Shown in pieces: positions 22,494 to 28,602 of a stretch of DNA of 43,790 bases. Every line of letters starts with the position of its first letter. Position 1 is the stretch's first letter. Both the position numbers and the translations under genes were made by a program. The DNA is from a virus. The stretch is taken from positions 1-43,790 of IMG/VR virus record IMGVR_UViG_3300033145_000463; one strand, written 5' to 3'. The notes beneath the pieces were generated by a model. That model was given only the letters and a program-made list of their open reading frames with translations, ran no database searches and was not told the origin of the DNA.

Positions 22494-23450
22494 ATGGAAA
22501 TTATGAAAGTATCACAAAAATTTATTGACAAAATAAGCGGAAAGCCTGAATTATTTGAAAGATATTGTGAAAGATTTAATGTTAAAAAAGATTTTTCGAG
22601 ATATAATTTTAAAAGATTAGATTTTTCATTTAAGAATTTTAATAAATTCAATTTCAGTTATAGCGATTTCAGTTATAGCGATTTCAGTTATAGCAATTTC
22701 AGTTATAGCGATTTCAGAGGTGGCGATTTCAGTTATAGCAATTTCAGAGGTAGCGATTTCAGTGGTGGCGATTTCAGAGGTAGCGATTTCAGTGGTGGCG
22801 ATTTCAGTGGTAGCGATTTCAGTGGTAGCAATTTCAGAGGTAGCGATTTCAGTGGTAGCGATTTCAGAGGTGGCGATTTCAGTGGTGGCGATTTCAGTTA
22901 TAGCGATTTCAGAGGTAGCAATTTCAGAGGTAGCAATTTCAGTTATAGCGATTTCAGAGGTGGCGATTTCAGAGGTAGCAATTTCAGAGGTAGCGATTTC
23001 AGTGGTGGCGATTTCAGAGGTAGCAATTTCAGAGGTAGCGATTTCAGTGGTGGCGATTTCAGAGGTAGCGATTTCAGTGGTAGCAAAGGTTTTATTAAAA
23101 TAATGCGATCATTATGTATGAGCAATCAATTCATGATGAATTTAATGTTTGAAAAATCTAAATGCGGATTATTTTGGATTGCTTATAAATCATTTGGAGA
23201 ATATAATACTCCTCCAAAAAGATGGAAAATTAAATTTAATTCAAAAATAAAGAATCGTATTGATGCAAATAGATTTCAGTCATGTAGTTATGGAATAAAT
23301 GTAGGTACTTTAGAATGGTGCAAGCTAAATTGCAGCAAAACTGTTTACGAGGTTTATGTTCCTTTAGATTCAGAAATTTGCGCGCCACATTATACAGATG
23401 GAAAGATAAGAGTAAATCAGGCTGTTATAAAAAGAAAGGTTAAAGTTTAA
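22494..23450 (+). CDS. Pentapeptide-repeat protein with C-terminal phage domain
   Basis: 318 residues. Residues 1-52 form a helical and F-rich lead-in; residues 53-197 are 29 uninterrupted pentapeptides of the form (D/N)-F-(S/R)-(G/Y)-(G/S), which should fold as a right-handed four-sided beta helix. Residues about 200-318 (AYKSFGEYNTPPKRWKI, SCSYGINVGTLEWC, HYTDGKIRVNQAVIKRK) resemble a domain seen after pentapeptide repeats in other phages, function unknown to me. An ATG at 22503 is an alternative start. The gene stands alone on the plus strand with its own promoter and terminator, a moron-like arrangement. DNA-mimic activity as in Qnr/MfpA is possible but unproven. Confidence 0.88.
   Translation: MEIMKVSQKFIDKISGKPELFERYCERFNVKKDFSRYNFKRLDFSFKNFNKFNFSYSDFSYSDFSYSNFSYSDFRGGDFSYSNFRGSDFSGGDFRGSDFSGGDFSGSDFSGSNFRGSDFSGSDFRGGDFSGGDFSYSDFRGSNFRGSNFSYSDFRGGDFRGSNFRGSDFSGGDFRGSNFRGSDFSGGDFRGSDFSGSKGFIKIMRSLCMSNQFMMNLMFEKSKCGLFWIAYKSFGEYNTPPKRWKIKFNSKIKNRIDANRFQSCSYGINVGTLEWCKLNCSKTVYEVYVPLDSEICAPHYTDGKIRVNQAVIKRKVKV
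22650..23084 (+). repeat. 29 tandem 15-bp units in the pentapeptide gene
   Basis: Each unit is (G/A)AT-TTC-AG(T/A)-(GGT or TAT)-(G/A)GC. All variation is at four places with two states each, and TAT occurs only with AGT before and AGC after it. Such uniformity at silent positions implies recent expansion by slippage or unequal exchange. Confidence 0.97.
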
Positions 23451-23469
23451 TTCCATTTCTTTAGCCTTT

Positions 23470-23500
23470 AGCCCGCTCAGAAATGAACGGGCTTCTTTTA
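23470..23500 (+). terminator. Terminator of the pentapeptide gene
   Basis: Stem AGCCCG/CGGGCT (23470-23475 with 23488-23493) with inner TCA/TGA and loop, followed by TCTTTTATTT on the plus strand. It also lies just after the stop of the converging spanin-like gene (23498) and may serve both strands. Confidence 0.75.
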
Positions 23501-24028
23501 TTTCAATCCGCTTAGTTTAGAGAATCCGCTATATCTGATTTTAACCCAAATAATCACAGCTAATATTATTAAGAAAAATAGAGTAATCCCAAACCACCAA
23601 TACAGAAAGGTTTTAATCGGCTTGTCCTTATAAATAACTATCGGCTCTTTTGTAGTTTTTTCGTAACGTTCTGTAATCCTATCCTTTACCTGAATTTTCA
23701 TTCGTATAGTATCAAGCAATAGAACACCTCCTACACTTAATTTATTCTGAATTACGGTTGCCCAGATTTCAATAGCTTCATTTCCATTCCAGACAGTATC
23801 AAGATTAAGCACATTATCTTTCGGTTTAAGCCACTTTTCGAGATAAACAGTATCTTTTGTTCCGGGAAGCGTTATCGTTATCAGGCTATCCCTAAAAACA
23901 ACATTAGTGCGATATACAATACTATCTTTAACATCGCAAATATCGCAAATCGTTTCTTTGTTGCGTTCAATTTGTCGGACGGTTAAGCAAGATGTTAGGA
24001 ATAAGCATAATATAATTAAATATCTCAT
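23498..24028 (-). CDS. Unimolecular-spanin-like lipoprotein with C-terminal membrane anchor
   Basis: 176 residues. N-terminal lipoprotein signal with lipobox LTSC (C14), a periplasmic part of about 120 residues rich in beta and charged helix, and a C-terminal transmembrane helix (about 141-161, WWFGITLFFLIILAVIIWV). Outer-membrane lipid anchor plus inner-membrane helix in one chain is the topology of u-spanins, which fuse the two membranes in the last step of lysis. It overlaps the DUF5675 gene by four bases. Topology only; spanins have little sequence conservation. Confidence 0.7.
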   Translation of the reverse strand: MRYLIILCLFLTSCLTVRQIERNKETICDICDVKDSIVYRTNVVFRDSLITITLPGTKDTVYLEKWLKPKDNVLNLDTVWNGNEAIEIWATVIQNKLSVGGVLLLDTIRMKIQVKDRITERYEKTTKEPIVIYKDKPIKTFLYWWFGITLFFLIILAVIIWVKIRYSGFSKLSGLK

Positions 24029-24429
24029 ATAATGGTCAAATTAAAGCTATCCGGTAATATGTCGTTCAATTCTTTCATTGTATCCTTAGAGGCTGTCACG
24101 TCTCTGTAACCGTCTTTATTTATATCAATATGAGATTTTCCGACCAATATACAACCCTCTGTTTGTGTATGGTAGTTCCCGATATGGATAAGAACATACG
24201 ACCTATCAGGAACATCTAATATATGAAAATGACAACCATATTTTTCAGAATACCTTTTCAATACCCGATATTTTCCGGTAGGGATGCAAGATTTTTTAAC
24301 CTCGTTATTCTGCCAATCTAATTCTAATGTCTTACAAGCAAAGATAACGGCATCTTCTTTCATTACCATTAAGTCGCCTAAAGTCTGCCTTTCGTCCTGC
24401 TCAAAGCGGTTTATACGTACGGATAACAT
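24025..24429 (-). CDS. DUF5675 family protein, lysis-cassette member
   Basis: 134 residues matching the DUF5675 pattern: TLGDLMV (17-23), FACKTLELDWQNN (30-42), SCIPTGKYRV (47-56), and LIHIGNYHTQTEGCILVG (80-97). The H82-x-G-N ... G-C93-I arrangement recalls the His/Cys of YkuD L,D-transpeptidases, so peptidoglycan processing is a fair hypothesis. It lies between a holin-like and a spanin-like gene; no other endolysin is recognised in the window. Confidence 0.8.
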   Translation of the reverse strand: MLSVRINRFEQDERQTLGDLMVMKEDAVIFACKTLELDWQNNEVKKSCIPTGKYRVLKRYSEKYGCHFHILDVPDRSYVLIHIGNYHTQTEGCILVGKSHIDINKDGYRDVTASKDTMKELNDILPDSFNLTII

Positions 24430-24647
24430 CAGGATTTTCCTTTCTTGACAGCCTTAATAGTTTTATGCGATAATCCAAGTCCGGTCATAATTCCGAAAAT
24501 CCAATACAGGATAGTAATTATATCGACAGGAACTTTATCCATAAAGCTCAAATCTAAGCCTAAAAATGCAAGCCCCAATGATCCTATGATAGTTTTCTTA
24601 CCTGAAAACCACGTTAAAATCTTTTGTAAAAATTGTAAGAATTTCAT
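24429..24647 (-). CDS. Holin-like membrane protein
   Basis: 72 residues with two hydrophobic segments (about 19-34, TIIGSLGLAFLGL; about 42-60, IITILYWIFGIMTGLGL) and a basic C-terminus (KTIKAVKKGKS), the class II holin layout. Position next to DUF5675 and a spanin-like gene supports the call. Confidence 0.7.
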   Translation of the reverse strand: MKFLQFLQKILTWFSGKKTIIGSLGLAFLGLDLSFMDKVPVDIITILYWIFGIMTGLGLSHKTIKAVKKGKS

Positions 24648-24904
24648 GATATATAGTTTTTAATGAATTCACTGATTAATTTAGCTGTTTTCTTTGGATA
24701 TTCAGAAGATGCCAATATGTCTTCTATTTTATTCTTTAATTCATTTGGATTATGTACATCTACGTCCAATAATTCAAGTCCAAATAAATTTAGTTTTAGT
24801 ATTTCCTGTTTAATAATATATTCTGCTAATTTATTATCTTTAATCTCTTGTATTTTAAGGCACTTTACAAGTGCGCTTGTTGTTTTATCCAAATTCTTAT
24901 TCAT
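24644..24904 (-). CDS. Hypothetical helical protein
   Basis: 86 residues, helical throughout (NKLAEYIIKQEILKLNLFGL), no membrane segment. Overlaps the holin-like gene by four bases. No family recognised. Confidence 0.6.
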   Translation of the reverse strand: MNKNLDKTTSALVKCLKIQEIKDNKLAEYIIKQEILKLNLFGLELLDVDVHNPNELKNKIEDILASSEYPKKTAKLISEFIKNYIS

Positions 24905-24915
24905 AATATTACGGT

Positions 24916-25179
24916 TTATAATTTACAAATTTCAATAGCTTCTGATTTATTACGCTCAAAGAACAATTCTGCATTATGCTTACATCTGTTATTGATTAAG
25001 TTCAACGCTCCATCTGTAAACATTCCATCAAATTCAGAACAAGAATAAGCAAACAATTTGCCGTCTTTTTTAAAAAGAAGGGTTGTCAACATTCCTATTT
25101 TGTTCTCCTTAAGAATCGGCGCGTATATTACATTCGCATCCTTTAATCTGAATTCTTTTGATTGGTTTTTGTGTTTCAT
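24916..25179 (-). CDS. Hypothetical protein
   Basis: 87 residues, mixed alpha/beta with AYSCSEFDGMFTDGALNL in the middle. Unknown family. Eleven bases separate it from the next gene in the same operon. Confidence 0.6.
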   Translation of the reverse strand: MKHKNQSKEFRLKDANVIYAPILKENKIGMLTTLLFKKDGKLFAYSCSEFDGMFTDGALNLINNRCKHNAELFFERNKSEAIEICKL

Positions 25180-25185
25180 AATAAA

Positions 25186-25233
25186 TTATTTATTTAAGTA
25201 TTTCAATGCTTCGTCAATTTCAGTTTTTGCCAT
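25186..25233 (-). CDS. Possible 15-residue peptide
   Basis: An ORF of 15 residues (MAKTEIDEALKYLNK) lies between the two neighbouring genes in phase with the operon. Too short to be sure; may be chance. Confidence 0.15.
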   Translation of the reverse strand: MAKTEIDEALKYLNK

Positions 25234-25249
25234 AATTTAACTGTAAACA

Positions 25250-25438
25250 CTAAGTGTATATAGTCAATTCGATTGCACCGCTATCAATATTACCATTCTC
25301 GTCCTCATACTTATAACGCATGCTTTTCGTTTCCTTGTCTTTAGATACGATCTTAAACTTATCCGTATTAATTAAGCTATCTTTTAATAGCTCTTTAACA
25401 TATTCAACTGTCTTTTCAATGAATTTTTCTCTGGTCAT
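25250..25438 (-). CDS. Small hypothetical protein
   Basis: 62 residues (MTREKFIEKTVEYVKELL), a helix followed by beta strands with a DENGNIDSG turn. First gene after a minus-strand -7 box (25463-25470), divergent from the plus cassette. Confidence 0.55.
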   Translation of the reverse strand: MTREKFIEKTVEYVKELLKDSLINTDKFKIVSKDKETKSMRYKYEDENGNIDSGAIELTIYT

Positions 25439-25462
25439 GGTATAAATATTAGTTTATTGGTG

Positions 25463-25470
25463 CAAATATA
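25463..25470 (-). promoter_or_regulatory. -7 box TATATTTG, minus side of divergent region
   Basis: Full match to TAnnTTTG inside TACTATATTTGC; no clear TTTG 19-20 bases upstream. Leader of about 20 bases to the ATG at 25438. Confidence 0.45.
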
Positions 25471-25504
25471 GTATTTTTCTGTTAAAGAACATAAAAATAA
25501 TCGT

Positions 25505-25518
25505 CAAAACATGTTTTG
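25505..25518. promoter_or_regulatory. 14-bp perfect palindrome CAAAACATGTTTTG
   Basis: Perfectly symmetric and placed between the minus -7 box (25463) and the plus -7 box (25547) of the divergent region. A good candidate operator for a dimeric regulator controlling both directions. Confidence 0.5.
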
Positions 25519-25546
25519 CAGCATAAATTTATCGGTAATAGTGTCG

Positions 25547-25554
25547 TATATTTG
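25547..25554 (+). promoter_or_regulatory. -7 box TATATTTG of the plus cassette
   Basis: Full TAnnTTTG match. The nearest TTTG upstream (25515-25518, in the palindrome) is 28 bases away, too far for a standard -33 element, so activation or a weak -33 may apply. Confidence 0.5.
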
Positions 25555-25570
25555 TAGTGTTATTAATCAA

Positions 25571-25584
25571 TTAAAAATTTGCAA
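25571..25584 (+). repeat. 14-base leader repeat, copy 1
   Basis: TTAAAAATTTGCAA ends one base before the ATG at 25586; the same 14 bases are at 25806-25819, two bases before the next ATG. Likely a translation-start context or a site for a regulator acting on both genes. Confidence 0.6.
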
Positions 25585-25585
25585 G

Positions 25586-25804
25586 ATGGAAAATCTAACA
25601 ATCAAAAGAGAAACAGAAAAAGCAGTCTTGATAGCAGCTAATTTAGTTTGCGAAACAACAGACCAATCAGTAAGCTCAGATTTCTGGTGTCCAAAAAGCC
25701 TTATTAATAATAATATTATTGCAGACTGGTTTCTTGGAAAAAAAAGAGAAGAGCTATCATCTTACCATTCATATTCAGGATATTTAACTTTAGAATTAAT
25801 TTAA
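25586..25804 (+). CDS. Hypothetical protein, first gene of plus cassette
   Basis: 72 residues from the ATG at 25586 (MENLTIKRETEKAVLIAA); an upstream in-frame ATG at 25511 lies in the operator and before the promoter and is rejected. Small alpha/beta protein with Trp and His (DFWCPKSLI; SSYHSYSGYL). Unknown family. A 14-base leader string TTAAAAATTTGCAA precedes its ATG by one base. Confidence 0.6.
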   Translation: MENLTIKRETEKAVLIAANLVCETTDQSVSSDFWCPKSLINNNIIADWFLGKKREELSSYHSYSGYLTLELI

Positions 25805-25805
25805 C

Positions 25806-25819
25806 TTAAAAATTTGCAA
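25806..25819 (+). repeat. 14-base leader repeat, copy 2
   Basis: Exact copy of 25571-25584, lying one base after the stop of the first cassette gene and two bases before the ATG of the second. The same distance to both starts argues for a function in translation. Confidence 0.6.
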
Positions 25820-25821
25820 CT

Positions 25822-26382
25822 ATGAAAACTTCAAAAAGGTATTACAAAAACATCAATCAAGAACTATCTACTGCCACTGTAAAATCAGGTAGAAAAAGGA
25901 CGTTTAATGTTAATTTTACAAATATCATTAATGGCTTTGCTATTGATAATGGCAAAGACGTTGATTTTTATAATAATTTAATGGAATTTATTTGTACAAA
26001 AAGATTTAGCGGTAAGTATTTTGATGGAATTTTTGGAAAAGAGATTACTAAAAAAACTTTCAAGGCGTGGGACAAAAAATGTGATAAAATTAAGGCTCAA
26101 ATCATAATTAAAAACTTAAAAACAAGATCCTTAAATGCTGTCAAAATGATTGTCTTAGATTTTAATCATCAAGTCAAAATTAATAAAGAAACCAAGCAAG
26201 CTGAAGAAGTTGCAAAAGAAAAAAGAGACATAATAACTTCAATGGTAAAAGAATTATCAAACTCAAAAGATAAAACAGAATGGCAACAAAAAGCAAATCA
26301 AATTGTTGGTACTATTGGTTATGAATTTGTTAAGATTGTTGGGTGGAAAAATGTTTTGACAATTGCTAAAAATTTAAAATAA
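25822..26382 (+). CDS. Hypothetical basic protein, second gene of plus cassette
   Basis: 186 residues, very Lys-rich, mostly helical (KTFKAWDKKCDKIKAQIIIK; KTEWQQKANQIVGTIGYEFV). No motif recognised. DNA or RNA binding would fit its charge. The 70-bp element copy B starts at the base after its stop codon. Confidence 0.65.
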   Translation: MKTSKRYYKNINQELSTATVKSGRKRTFNVNFTNIINGFAIDNGKDVDFYNNLMEFICTKRFSGKYFDGIFGKEITKKTFKAWDKKCDKIKAQIIIKNLKTRSLNAVKMIVLDFNHQVKINKETKQAEEVAKEKRDIITSMVKELSNSKDKTEWQQKANQIVGTIGYEFVKIVGWKNVLTIAKNLK

Positions 26383-26452
26383 CCTGCAAGTTTCTGCAAA
26401 TTCTTGCAGACAGAAGTCCGACTACTTTCGAGTGCCGGGCTTTTCGCAGTAG
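26383..26452 (+). repeat. 70-bp structured element, copy B
   Basis: Reverse complement of 14660-14729 without a mismatch. In transcription sense both copies are in the same direction and both start directly after a TAA. The UUCG-capped hairpin and TTTT tail suggest a terminator, yet the next gene (26480) has no visible promoter of its own. Confidence 0.9.
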
Positions 26453-26479
26453 GAAGAATATAAACTAAAATTACTAAAC

Positions 26480-26851
26480 ATGACAAAAATTAGGGTTTCT
26501 GCTCACCAGTTCAAAACTAAGGAGCAGGCAGAATTAGAAATGAAGCGTATCATTTCATACAGAGTAGGCAGAGTTAAGAAAATAATGAAGCTTTTAGAAA
26601 TTCCAAAATCAGAACTTGAAGAAGCAGGAAAAGAACTTGCAAATGCAGAGAAAAACGACAATAAACTAATAGCTTTCTGTAAGAAGCAAGTCAAAACTAA
26701 ACAGCTTAATCTTAGTAGAGTTGAAAAAGTTGTCAAAAAGAAGCGAGGCAACTATCGACACAGCAATAAAGACATTTTCTGTAATTATGTTTGTATCGGC
26801 AAAAGTACTGGTGAATGGGTGTTTTCAAATGTTGCACCGAAAAAGAAATAA
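26480..26851 (+). CDS. Hypothetical basic protein, third gene of plus cassette
   Basis: 123 residues, strongly basic and helical (EAGKELANAEK; KKQVKTKQLNLSRVEKVVKK), ending with a small beta part (YVCIGKSTGEWVFSNV). No family recognised. No promoter box in 26453-26479, so it probably depends on read-through of copy B. Confidence 0.6.
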   Translation: MTKIRVSAHQFKTKEQAELEMKRIISYRVGRVKKIMKLLEIPKSELEEAGKELANAEKNDNKLIAFCKKQVKTKQLNLSRVEKVVKKKRGNYRHSNKDIFCNYVCIGKSTGEWVFSNVAPKKK

Positions 26852-26875
26852 ATGATTTAGCTAACACTAAAGTAT

Positions 26876-26905
26876 CCCGGTCATTCGTTTGGTCGGGCTT
26901 CTTTT
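26876..26905 (+). terminator. Terminator of the plus cassette
   Basis: Stem CCCGGTC/GGTCGGG (26876-26882 with 26891-26897, two G-U pairs) then CTTCTTTT on the plus strand. The stop codon of the converging gene at 26881 lies inside it. Confidence 0.75.
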
Positions 26906-27075
26906 ATGTCATCAAGTTTCTGTAAAATCTGATCTAATTTATCTTGGATATCAATATGGGTAGTGTCTTTTTCAGTTATCACAGTATCAACGGTTAATAT
27001 GCCATGTTCCCGCTTAAAGTGAATAACAGTATCAGGTACGGAAAATAAGAAAATAACTAATAGTAATATTTTCAT
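26881..27075 (-). CDS. Small exported or membrane-anchored coiled-coil protein
   Basis: 64 residues: hydrophobic N-terminus (MKILLLVIFLFSVPDTVI) that may be a signal peptide or anchor, then charged heptad-like helix (IDIQDKLDQILQKLDDIKE). Overlaps the preceding gene by four bases. With the next two genes it forms a membrane-protein trio at the end of the tail operon; a spanin- or lysis-linked role is possible. Confidence 0.55.
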   Translation of the reverse strand: MKILLLVIFLFSVPDTVIHFKREHGILTVDTVITEKDTTHIDIQDKLDQILQKLDDIKEARPNE

Positions 27076-27323
27076 TTCTCAATGCCGAGCTTATTCATGA
27101 TTAAATCCAATTTATAATTTATTAAAGGCAATATTTTTTCATGATTATCAACTTTATTTTCAATCTCAGAAATTTTGCTATCAATCATTACAATATCTTT
27201 TGTAATAGCCTCGATCTCATACTGCATACTCACTTTATTTGTAAGATATGAAGTGCCAAAAGCAACAACAATACCACCTATATAAATGATGTCTTTTATT
27301 GGAAATTTTTTATTTTCTGCCAT
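27072..27323 (-). CDS. Membrane-anchored coiled-coil protein (holin- or spanin-like)
   Basis: 83 residues: one transmembrane helix (about 11-28, IIYIGGIVVAFGTSYLT) followed by a heptad-rich periplasmic or cytoplasmic helix (EIEAITKDIVMIDSKISEIE). This is a common form for small phage holin-like or inner-membrane spanin proteins. Sequence alone does not decide. Confidence 0.6.
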   Translation of the reverse strand: MAENKKFPIKDIIYIGGIVVAFGTSYLTNKVSMQYEIEAITKDIVMIDSKISEIENKVDNHEKILPLINYKLDLIMNKLGIEK

Positions 27324-27344
27324 GTCAATTAAATATTAATAAAT

Positions 27345-27788
27345 TCATTCAATTACCTCCCTAACCCTTTTCTGGTTAACCTTCAATTTATATGTTGAAT
27401 ACTTTACTCTGTAGAATTTAAATAGTGAAATAATTATAAAGCTCGTAAAGAATAAACAACCTATTTTGATGTAAAACTGAAAATCTCCTATACAAGTATC
27501 CATAACAGATACTGAGCCAACATACAACCAACCAACACCGCGAAAAATGTTTAAAAACAGGTCGAATAATATCCAGTAAAACGTAAAGAACCAAAAAGCA
27601 ATCAAAAATACGTGCCTTGTCTTTTCGATTTTAATTTTACTTGTGATGAACGGGATAAATAATATGACCAACGACACTAAAATAGCCTGAAATGAATGCC
27701 ATGCAAATTGGTTATTTATCAACATAAAGTAATTGACCGCTGCATTTATGACAGGAAATAATATGCTGAATATTAGTAGATAAATCAT
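27345..27788 (-). CDS. Membrane protein with four helices
   Basis: 147 residues with hydrophobic segments at about 1-22, 33-50, 61-85 and 104-127 and a basic C-terminus (KVNQKRVREVIE). It follows the fibre-like genes. May act in lysis or superinfection exclusion; neither is shown. Confidence 0.65.
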   Translation of the reverse strand: MIYLLIFSILFPVINAAVNYFMLINNQFAWHSFQAILVSLVILFIPFITSKIKIEKTRHVFLIAFWFFTFYWILFDLFLNIFRGVGWLYVGSVSVMDTCIGDFQFYIKIGCLFFTSFIIISLFKFYRVKYSTYKLKVNQKRVREVIE

Positions 27789-28591
27789 TATAATTTATGT
27801 AATCTCATATTTCGGTATAATAATTGAACGTTTCCAGTTGCCGCCGTGTTTTTTGTAGCAAACCAAATTTTATCACCAACCGCAATGTCCATTATTGCAC
27901 CCGATCCCATACTTCCATAATCAGCGTTTGAAAATTTTCGTCTCGCTACTGCTTTACTTGCCGCCGTCTTGTTTTTAACTGGTGCGAATTCAAAGATATG
28001 ACCGTTAACGGCTGCTATTCCTGTGCTACTCCATGATCCTATATAAAAGCCGTCCGATCCGGTATCGCAAGTTAAGGAAGCGCCCCTATAATAAGAACCT
28101 GTAGCATCGTCAGCAACATAAACTTTGTCGATTACAAAATGCGTTGCATCTGCTGAGCTTGTAACCTCGTAAATTTCATTATAATTAGTAGTTCCTACAA
28201 TTGTAATATAGTCAAATTCTGCAAGTGAATGAGCTCCGGTAGTTGTCACTGTTGTATGAACTCCTGAGCTATCTGTAAATGCCGAAATGTCCGTGCCAGA
28301 TGTTCCGGCAGCGTATGTAAAGCCGTTTGTTTCTCCTTCGCTAACATCTATCATAACAGCATGCCAAATGTTGGCCGTTGCAATTACTATATCTGTTGTT
28401 GAATTATATGTGTACATTTCGCCATAAAAAGCAGATGTTCCGGTTATAGTTCCTGTAACTTCAAGGTCGCCACCTATTACAACATTTCCTTGATCATCTA
28501 TTTTCAAGCCGAATGTAGTAGCTCCTAAAATTACTACTAAACAAACTATTCCAATAATAAATAAAACATTGTCTTTAATTTTCTTTTTCAT
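27788..28591 (-). CDS. Fibre-like protein with N-terminal membrane segment
   Basis: 267 residues. Residues 9-28 are hydrophobic (NVLFIIGIVCLVVILGATTF), then a beta-rich, Gly/Thr-rich chain typical of fibre or adhesin domains (NVVIGGDLEVTGTITG; later SAGTSGTDIS-like strands). The C-terminal 70 residues could be a jelly-roll tip. Unlike its neighbours it lacks an A|Q cleavage site, so the segment may stay as an anchor. Role in host contact is inferred from place and composition. Confidence 0.6.
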   Translation of the reverse strand: MKKKIKDNVLFIIGIVCLVVILGATTFGLKIDDQGNVVIGGDLEVTGTITGTSAFYGEMYTYNSTTDIVIATANIWHAVMIDVSEGETNGFTYAAGTSGTDISAFTDSSGVHTTVTTTGAHSLAEFDYITIVGTTNYNEIYEVTSSADATHFVIDKVYVADDATGSYYRGASLTCDTGSDGFYIGSWSSTGIAAVNGHIFEFAPVKNKTAASKAVARRKFSNADYGSMGSGAIMDIAVGDKIWFATKNTAATGNVQLLYRNMRLHKL

Positions 28592-28602
28592 ATCAATTAT
28601 TT

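Noticed and set aside
22650-23084. Diversity-generating retroelement target
   Set aside because: Variation is limited to fixed two-state positions and not adenine-specific; no reverse transcriptase or template repeat is in the window.
22650-23084. CRISPR array
   Set aside because: No alternating repeat and unique spacer, and no cas gene; it is a coding 15-bp tandem repeat.
22720-23125. Open reading frames in other frames across the pentapeptide array (repeats like AISVV on the plus strand and PLKSL on the minus strand)
   Set aside because: The 15-bp unit has no stop in these frames, so long ORFs are forced by the repeat; the pentapeptide frame has full N- and C-terminal domains, promoter and terminator.
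25511-25588. Upstream ATG for the first plus-cassette gene
   Set aside because: It lies inside the palindrome and before the -7 box, so it would not be in the transcript.
14660-26452. Insertion sequence or transposon bounded by the 70-bp inverted copies
   Set aside because: No transposase, no target-site duplication, and the 11.6 kb between them carries core phage functions.
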